A stretch of DNA of 9,819 nucleotides from Fodinibacter sp045807225 (GTDB lineage Bacteria > Actinomycetota > Actinomycetes > Actinomycetales > Dermatophilaceae). The translations under genes were made by a program, and so were the position numbers. Under the pieces are notes generated by a model. The model was not told where the DNA came from, searched no databases, and saw nothing but the letters and a program-made list of their open reading frames with translations. The DNA lies in the NCBI GenBank assembly GCA_045807225.1, contig JBJMHU010000210.1, positions 1 to 9,819 of the forward strand. The letters are read 5' to 3'. Shown here in pieces: positions 6,052 through 9,819 of the stretch. Within the stretch, counting starts at the first letter, position 1; every line of letters starts with the position of its first letter.

Positions 6052-6067
6052 TACTCCCCCGGGAGTA
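6052..6067. promoter_or_regulatory. Palindromic operator candidate upstream of HK1-RR1
   Basis: TACTCCC and GGGAGTA flank CC (16 bases, perfect 7-bp arms). Its centre is ~67 bases upstream of the predicted HK1 transcript start, an activator-like distance, and three bases after the RR2 stop. NarL-family dimers generally bind short inverted repeats of about this arm length. Autoregulation by RR1 or control by RR2 are both possible. As RNA it could form a 6-bp hairpin and contribute weakly to RR2 termination. Confidence 0.5.
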
Positions 6068-6069
6068 CG

Positions 6070-6720
6070 TCAGGTCGGCATCAGCCCTGCGCGGCTGGCG
6101 AGCAGCGCCGCCTGCACGCGGTCGCGGCTGTGGGTCTTGGCGAGCACGCTGCCCACATGGGTCTTCACCGTGCTGGTCGACAGGTGGAGCCGGCCCGCGA
6201 TCTCCGTGTTGTTGAGCCCCAGGCCGATCAGGGCGAGGACGTCGGACTCGCGTGGGGACAGGCAGTACGGACCCAGGTCGGGCACCCGCTGCTGCCCGCC
6301 CGCTCGAACGCGCGCGAGCACCGCCCGGGTGACCTCGGGAGAGAGGATGGAGTCACCGTCGGCGACCGCCCGCACCGCCCGGACGAGGTCGGCACCACTG
6401 CACCGCTTGAGCAGGAACCCACGGGCACCAGCCGCGATGGCCTCGAGGACGTAGTCGTCCCGGTCGAAGGTGGTGACGACGATGACCGCCGGCGCATGGG
6501 GGACGGCCTGGAGGGCGCGGGTCGCCGCGAGCCCGTCGAGGACCGGCATCCGCACGTCCACGAGCGCGACGTCCAGCCGTGGGTCGGCACGGACCGCATC
6601 CAGGAAGGCTCGTCCGTCCTCCGCCAGGACCGCCACCTCGACGTCCGGCTGGGCGGAGAGGATCATCGCGAAGCCCTCACGCACCAGCTGCTGGTCGTCG
6701 ACGACCGCGACCCGGATCAC
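6070..6720 (-). CDS. NarL/FixJ-type response regulator RR2 (partner of HK2)
   Basis: This 216-residue protein is a receiver plus LuxR-type HTH transcription factor. The receiver has D8/D9, phospho-acceptor D55 (VALVDVRMPVLDG), switch T83/T84 in VVTTFDRDDYV and K105 in RGFLLKR. The HTH lies at ~145-205 (LSPRESDVLALIGLGLNN-TEIAGRLHLSTSTVKTHVGSVLAK). All key residues are intact. The GTG start at 6720 overlaps the TGA of HK2 in GTGA, with no separate ribosome-binding site, so the pair is translationally coupled. It is a paralogue of RR1, clearly similar across both domains but diverged in the HTH (STSTVKTHVG versus SPSTAKTHVS), so the two probably recognise different sites. Its most likely site is the 22-base palindrome upstream of HK2. 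Confidence 0.93.
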   Translation of the reverse strand: MIRVAVVDDQQLVREGFAMILSAQPDVEVAVLAEDGRAFLDAVRADPRLDVALVDVRMPVLDGLAATRALQAVPHAPAVIVVTTFDRDDYVLEAIAAGARGFLLKRCSGADLVRAVRAVADGDSILSPEVTRAVLARVRAGGQQRVPDLGPYCLSPRESDVLALIGLGLNNTEIAGRLHLSTSTVKTHVGSVLAKTHSRDRVQAALLASRAGLMPT

Positions 6721-7859
6721 GCGTTCGCCGCCGGTGCATCGGTCGGCAGGAAGACGTCGACCATGGTTCCGCCGCCCGGCCGTTCGCTGATCGACCAGTG
6801 CCCGGAGCCGGTGGTGACCCGCTCGTCGATCCCCACGAGCCCCGAGCCCCGCGGCGGTGTGCGGCGCGGCAGCCCCACCCCGTCGTCGGCCACCCGCAGG
6901 TGCACGTAGCGCCCGGCCGGCGCCGCGTTCACCCAGGCGTGCGTCGCTGCGGCGTGCCGGGTGATGTTGGTCATCGCCTCCTGCGCGATGCGGTAGACCG
7001 CCAGCAGGGTGCCTTCGGACAGGACCAGCTGGGGGTCGACGTCGACCTCGACGACCACGCCCGAGTGGCGCAGCGGGGCGGCGAGCAGCTCGTCGACGTC
7101 CGAGAGCCGGGGCGGTGCCGAGACCGCGAGCGGCGCGTGCGGGTCCCGCAGGTGCACGACGAGGGCGTCGAGCTCGGTCAGCGCCGTGCGGCCCAGGCCC
7201 CCGATGGCCTCGAGCGCCGTCCTCGGGTCGCCCACGAGGCCCGCCTCGGCCTGCACCACCATGGCGGTGACCTGGTGACCCACGCTGTCGTGCAGCTCGC
7301 GCGCGATGGCCGTGCGTTGCTCCAGCCAGCGGGTCTGGCCGCGCAGCAGCCCGGCCTCGCGCTCGAGCGCCCGGCCCTGCACCCTGGAGCGGAGCAAGAG
7401 GCCGCACAGCCCACCGATGAGGACACCGATGAACGCCGACAGCACTTCGCCGTTAGGTGAGATGACCAACGAGAGGATGGCCCCGGCGAACCCGTAGGCC
7501 CACCCTCGCCAGGCGACGTCCTGGCGGTCTTCGGCGACCGCCACGAGAACCGCGGCCCCCACCGTGAAGGCGAGCCACGGGGCGCCACCGGACCACGTCG
7601 CGGCGAAGGCCGCACCGAGCCCGAAGGCCGTGGTCCGCTGACGCGGCGGCACGAGCGGCGATGCCACCGCGAGCAGGGCGATGTAGGCCGCCCAGCCCTC
7701 ACCGCTGGTCGGCTCGAACACCGAGACCAGCATGGCGAAGCCGGCCGCGACAGCGGCCAGCCCGTACATCAGCTGCCGGGCCCCGAGGCCCCGCGCCGCC
7801 AACGGCAGCGCGGGCAGCCGCAGCGCCGGGCGCCGCGCTGCGAACGGTCGGATGGTCAC
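6717..7859 (-). CDS. DesK-type sensor histidine kinase HK2
   Basis: This is a 380-residue membrane sensor kinase. The GTG at 7859 is chosen because GAGGAG (7869-7874) lies nine bases upstream; the open frame beyond it is a shadow. After an Arg/Pro-rich tail of ~28 residues come about six hydrophobic segments at ~30-48, 55-71, 76-90, 94-109, 117-134 and 138-156, with no recognisable extracellular domain. HisKA_3 carries phospho-acceptor H190 in IARELHDSVGHQV. The ATPase has N298 (QEAMTNITRHA), a G1 box DDGVGL at ~325-330 and GSGLVGIDERV at ~338-348. It should autophosphorylate and pass phosphate to RR2, whose gene overlaps its stop. The gene is divergent from a CDP-alcohol phosphatidyltransferase, with a palindrome between them. 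DesK itself responds to membrane fluidity; extending that here is only inference. Confidence 0.92.
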   Translation of the reverse strand: MTIRPFAARRPALRLPALPLAARGLGARQLMYGLAAVAAGFAMLVSVFEPTSGEGWAAYIALLAVASPLVPPRQRTTAFGLGAAFAATWSGGAPWLAFTVGAAVLVAVAEDRQDVAWRGWAYGFAGAILSLVISPNGEVLSAFIGVLIGGLCGLLLRSRVQGRALEREAGLLRGQTRWLEQRTAIARELHDSVGHQVTAMVVQAEAGLVGDPRTALEAIGGLGRTALTELDALVVHLRDPHAPLAVSAPPRLSDVDELLAAPLRHSGVVVEVDVDPQLVLSEGTLLAVYRIAQEAMTNITRHAAATHAWVNAAPAGRYVHLRVADDGVGLPRRTPPRGSGLVGIDERVTTGSGHWSISERPGGGTMVDVFLPTDAPAANA

Positions 7860-7907
7860 CCCGACAGTCTCCTCGGCCCGGGCCGCCCTGTCATGACCCG
7901 GGCGGGC

Positions 7908-7929
7908 GGCCGGTACCGGGGTACCGGCC
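7908..7929. promoter_or_regulatory. 22-base palindrome in divergent HK2 / phosphatidyltransferase control region
   Basis: The ten-base arms GGCCGGTACC and GGTACCGGCC are perfect reverse complements separated by GG. The site is ~50 bases upstream of the HK2 GTG and ~86 bases upstream of the transferase ATG. It is the longest uninterrupted palindrome seen in the window outside apparent terminators, and it sits where a regulator could control both directions. RR2 is the obvious candidate binder by position. Confidence 0.55.
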
Positions 7930-7943
7930 ATCCGCAGTCGTTG

Positions 7944-7957
7944 GGTACTGGGGTCGT
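7944..7957 (+). promoter_or_regulatory. Partial second copy of the GGTACC-type site
   Basis: GGTACTGGGGTCG (7944-7956) resembles GGTACCGGGGTAC (7912-7924) at 11 of 13 positions. Its offset is 32 bases, about three helical turns, so both sites would face the same side of the DNA. It lies on the phosphatidyltransferase side of the region. The match is short and G-rich, so it may be fortuitous. Confidence 0.3.
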
Positions 7958-8015
7958 GGTGCCGGGAGCCGCACGGTGGTGGTGTGGGGCCGGCGGTGCA
8001 CAGCAGCGTGGTCCC

Positions 8016-8639
8016 ATGAGCAGCTACGCCGTGCCGGGCCATGGCCGGCCCACGTCGAGCGGCATCACCGAGCCCTGGTGCACCTGGCCGAACTTCGTCA
8101 CGCTGGTGCGCACCGTCGTCGCCGTCGGGCTGGGTGTCGTCGCGGTGGGCCGCACCGACGTGCGGGTGCTCGCCCTCGCCTACGCCGTCTACTGGGTGGG
8201 GGACGTCGCGGACGGGTGGCTGGCCCGCCGACTCGGTCAGGAGACGAGGGCCGGCGCGGTGTTCGACATCGTGGGCGACCGTGCGTGCACCGTGCTGCTG
8301 TGTGCCGGCCTCGTCGCGGCCCGTCCGGGAGCATGGCTCGTGGGGGTGGTCTTCCTCGTGTCGTTCGCCGTGGTCGACACCATGCTGTCGTTGTCCTTCC
8401 TTCGCTGGGACGTGTTGGGGCCCAACGACTTCCACCTGGTCGACCGCACCGTGTGGCTGGTGAACTGGTCGCCCGCCGCCAAGGCCCTGAACACCGCCGG
8501 TGTCGTGGGACTGACCGTTCTCGGGCTGTACCGGCCGGCACTGTTGCTGGCCGTGGCCGTCCTGCTCGTCAAGGTCGGTTCGGGCGTGCGGGTGCTGCGC
8601 CTGCTGCGGCGCCAGGAGCTCCACGCCACACCCGCATGA
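8016..8639 (+). CDS. CDP-alcohol phosphatidyltransferase family membrane enzyme
   Basis: This 207-residue integral-membrane enzyme transfers a phosphatidyl group from CDP-diacylglycerol, or a related CDP-alcohol, to an alcohol acceptor in phospholipid synthesis. The family signature is complete with exact spacing: D63-x2-D66-G67-x2-A70-R71-x8-G80-x3-D84-x3-D88, within GDVADGWLARRLGQETRAGA and FDIVGD. Residues PNFVTLVRT (~25-33) are the usual start of the first helix. Further hydrophobic segments lie at ~34-46, 50-62, 91-102, 107-126 and 160-186. The acceptor (glycerol phosphate, inositol phosphate or other) cannot be told from the sequence. The start is uncertain: the ATG at 8016 has only a weak ribosome-binding site, and an in-frame GTG at 7956 is an alternative. 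It is divergent from HK2, and its stop overlaps the next gene by ATGA. Confidence 0.85.
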   Translation: MSSYAVPGHGRPTSSGITEPWCTWPNFVTLVRTVVAVGLGVVAVGRTDVRVLALAYAVYWVGDVADGWLARRLGQETRAGAVFDIVGDRACTVLLCAGLVAARPGAWLVGVVFLVSFAVVDTMLSLSFLRWDVLGPNDFHLVDRTVWLVNWSPAAKALNTAGVVGLTVLGLYRPALLLAVAVLLVKVGSGVRVLRLLRRQELHATPA

Positions 8640-9535
8640 GCGCCACGGCGGCCCTCTTCGCACTGCTCGCGGCGGTCGGCATGGGTCTCGGCTCGGCGCT
8701 GCTGCCGTTCCTGTACGCCGAGGCCAATGCCGTCGTCTCCGCGAGGACCACACCGTCCTCGGCAGTGGCCTTGGGGGTGGCTCCGGCACTGGCGGCCGGC
8801 CAGACCGCGGGGAAGCTGGTGCTGTTCGAGTCGGCCAGGCGCCGCTCCCAGCGGTGGGCGGCACGCGACGAGTCGTCGCGGCAGGCCCTATGGGCCGCAC
8901 GGGTCGGGCCGTGGCTCACCTCGCCCCGCAGGGGTCCACCGGTCGTGCTGCTGTCCGCGACGCTGGGGGTGCCGTCACTGGCCGTGGTCTCGCTCGCGGC
9001 CGGTGCCTGCCGCCAGCGACGCGAGCTGTTCGCGGTGCTGGTGCTCACCGGCCGCGTGCGGTTCGCCGCGATCGCGCTCCCTGCAGCGCAGCCCTGCGAT
9101 GACCTCGGTGTCCCGCCGCCTCCGCGCTCCGTCGCCGGGTCGGATGCCGCCAACCGACATGGCGTCGAGCAGCGCCTGCTCGACGGCCGGCAGGGAGCCG
9201 CCGAGCACCGCCAGGCCCGTGGGCCCGAACAGCACAGTGCGAGAACCGTCTCGCGCACCCCGACCACCGCCGGCAGACCGGAGACCGACGAGGCGTGGCG
9301 GTCGTCGTCATGCCTCGTTGCGGTGCACGAGGCGCACCGGCACCGGCAGCCGCGCGACCATAGCGTCCCACTCGGGCCGGCGGCGCACCCAGCCGTGGGT
9401 GAGGTCGCAGAGCGAGCAGCTGGTGCGCCCGAGCAGGTGGCCGATGACGTAGATGACCTCACCGACGACGCCGCCGTCCGCGTCGTAAACGCCGACGACC
9501 TCGACCACGGGCTGCACCATGCCGACACGCGATAA
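8636..9535 (+). CDS. Small DedA/VTT-like membrane protein with anomalous run-on C-terminus
   Basis: The ATG at 8636 overlaps the transferase stop (ATGA), so translation is coupled. The recognisable protein is only ~150 residues. It has a hydrophobic N-terminus with GSALLPFLYAEANAV (~19-33), a second segment VALGVAPALAAGQTAGKLVLFE (~44-65), a charged loop, then PPVVLLSATLGVPSLAVVSLAAG (~105-127) and LFAVLVLTGRVRFAAIALPA (~133-152). This resembles short DedA/VTT-type proteins, whose relatives act in membrane homeostasis or lipid transport. The assignment is from pattern memory and is moderate. The frame then stays open to TAA at 9533-9535, adding ~145 charged residues (His, Asp, Arg) that are entirely antisense to the CxxC gene and look non-native. 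A TGA one frame away at 9100-9102 would end the protein at ~155 residues if one base were missing upstream. Confidence 0.6.
   Translation: MSATAALFALLAAVGMGLGSALLPFLYAEANAVVSARTTPSSAVALGVAPALAAGQTAGKLVLFESARRRSQRWAARDESSRQALWAARVGPWLTSPRRGPPVVLLSATLGVPSLAVVSLAAGACRQRRELFAVLVLTGRVRFAAIALPAAQPCDDLGVPPPPRSVAGSDAANRHGVEQRLLDGRQGAAEHRQARGPEQHSARTVSRTPTTAGRPETDEAWRSSSCLVAVHEAHRHRQPRDHSVPLGPAAHPAVGEVAERAAGAPEQVADDVDDLTDDAAVRVVNADDLDHGLHHADTR
8975..9520 (-). pseudogene. Conserved CxxC protein gene interrupted by two compensating frameshifts
   Basis: From the ATG at 9520 the frame encodes 70 residues: VVEVVGVYDADGGVVGEV, a CSLC motif followed by DLTHGWVRRRPEWDAMVARL, then LVHRNEA and TGA at 9310-9308. 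The continuation DDDRHASSVSGLPAVVGVRE is read in the +1 frame (9309-9251), and the original frame resumes at ~9250 with DGSRTVLFGPTGLAVLGGSLP, AVEQALLDAM. Joined, these make a plausible single domain of ~130 residues, resembling uncharacterised actinobacterial proteins with an N-terminal VGVYDADG and a CxxC that I recall without a named function. One extra base near 9310-9311 and one missing base near 9250 explain it. After ALLDAM the frame has no stop until 8975, overlapping the DedA-like gene, so the native 3' end is unclear. Either a real pseudogene or consensus errors could account for this. Confidence 0.55.
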
Positions 9536-9819
9536 CCCGGCGGCGCGCCTGAACCGCTTCGACCTTCGACGGCGCACACAGGCACGGCCGCCTGCGTGGG
9601 CTCGCCTCGGGGCCTTCCCCGGCGGGCCGGGTCATCAAGGGTTGGCGGCGCAGCGCGGGCGGAGCTGTGGACCGCCCAATGGTCTCAACAGCGTTGGATG
9701 CTGGCCCCTCGGCAACGCTGGACGTATCGCCGCGGCCTCTCTCGGTGACGCCTCAGGTGAGACCACCTCGCGGAACGGGTGCGCGGTCCCTCCGTGGATA
9801 CGTACGGTCGCGACGAGCC
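9521..9819. other. Right-end region with hairpins and no convincing gene
   Basis: No frame here looks like a confident gene. On the minus strand one frame is open from the edge (9817) to tandem TGA TGA stops at 9637-9632, about 60 residues starting LVATVRIHGGTAHPFREVV; it could be the end of a gene entering from the right but becomes Pro/Arg-rich and matches nothing I know. Inverted repeats: 9575-9583 with 9590-9598 (9 bp, one mismatch); 9657-9662 with 9672-9677 (GGGCGG/CCGCCC); 9689-9696 with 9713-9720 (CAGCGTTG/CAACGCTG); and TGGTCTCA at 9680-9687 with TGAGACCA at 9758-9765, enclosing the previous pair. The first pair could terminate a transcript or be part of the control region of the broken CxxC gene. 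Confidence 0.4.

Noticed and set aside
4925..6454. 509-codon open frame on the plus strand over the HK1/RR2 genes
   Set aside because: His/Arg/Gln/Gly-rich shadow antisense to HK1 and RR2, which have complete catalytic motifs on the minus strand.
7874..7885. CGGCCCGGGCCG palindrome before the HK2 ribosome-binding site
   Set aside because: A perfect 12-mer but pure G/C; such palindromes are expected often at this base composition, and a zero-loop hairpin is impossible.
7893..8015. Upstream ATG at 7893 as start of the phosphatidyltransferase
   Set aside because: It would place the 22-base palindrome inside the coding region, and the added residues are Gly/Trp/Arg-rich with no family similarity. 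The ATG at 8016 gives a normal N-terminus.
7661..8635. N-terminal extension of the DedA-like frame back to 7661
   Set aside because: Antisense to HK2 and out of frame through the CDP-alcohol transferase. The ATGA-coupled ATG at 8636 begins the hydrophobic protein.
9689..9720. CAGCGTTG/CAACGCTG hairpin as part of a tRNA
   Set aside because: No TΨC-like GTTCGA, no acceptor stem and no anticodon arm of the right size around it.
1..9819. Insertion sequences, CRISPR arrays, integrase or phage genes, toxin-antitoxin or defence systems
   Set aside because: Searched by eye on both strands; no transposase or integrase motifs, no regularly spaced repeats and no defence-type domains were seen.

Overview
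The window is about 70% G+C or more. The strong GC3 bias, GTG starts, TAnnnT-type -10 boxes, a PxKF surface protein and DesK/NarL-type two-component pairs point to a high-GC actinobacterium, probably order Micrococcales and perhaps Intrasporangiaceae-like. The taxonomic placement is inference. I see no mobile element, CRISPR array, tRNA or rRNA.

Layout, left to right. (1) 2-1195 (+) is the C-terminal part of a repetitive secreted or surface protein ending in a PxKF domain, followed by a strong stem-loop terminator. (2) 1383-2486 (+) is an AraC-family regulator with its own promoter and a 14-bp palindrome. Its tail overlaps, antisense, the end of the next gene. (3) 3806 to 2417 (-) is a three-gene cluster: a SHOCT-domain small membrane protein, a LURP-one/tubby-like protein and a DUF427 protein. 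(4) 3807-4058 is intergenic and unusually rich in inverted repeats. (5) 7859 to 4059 (-) holds two complete DesK-type kinase plus NarL-type response regulator pairs in tandem, HK2-RR2 then HK1-RR1. Kinase and regulator in each pair overlap by GTGA. A 16-nt palindrome and an apparently leaderless start separate the two pairs. (6) 7860-8015 is a divergent control region with a 22-nt near-perfect palindrome. (7) 8016-9535 (+) is a CDP-alcohol phosphatidyltransferase, ATGA-coupled to a DedA/VTT-like small membrane protein whose frame runs on far past the recognisable domain. (8) 9520 to 8975 (-) is a CxxC-containing conserved protein broken by what look like two compensating single-base indels. 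(9) 9521-9819 has no convincing gene but several hairpins.

How the genes may work together (inference): the middle and right of the window form an envelope or membrane-lipid signalling neighbourhood. HK2-RR2 is divergent from, and shares an operator-like palindrome with, a phospholipid head-group transferase and a DedA-like membrane protein. HK1-RR1 has its own palindrome placed like an activator site. The SHOCT/LURP/DUF427 cluster downstream may be a stress-output operon, but the evidence linking it to RR1 is weak. I found no obviously new defence or biosynthetic system. The most interesting items are the palindromes and the damaged convergent gene pair at the right end.
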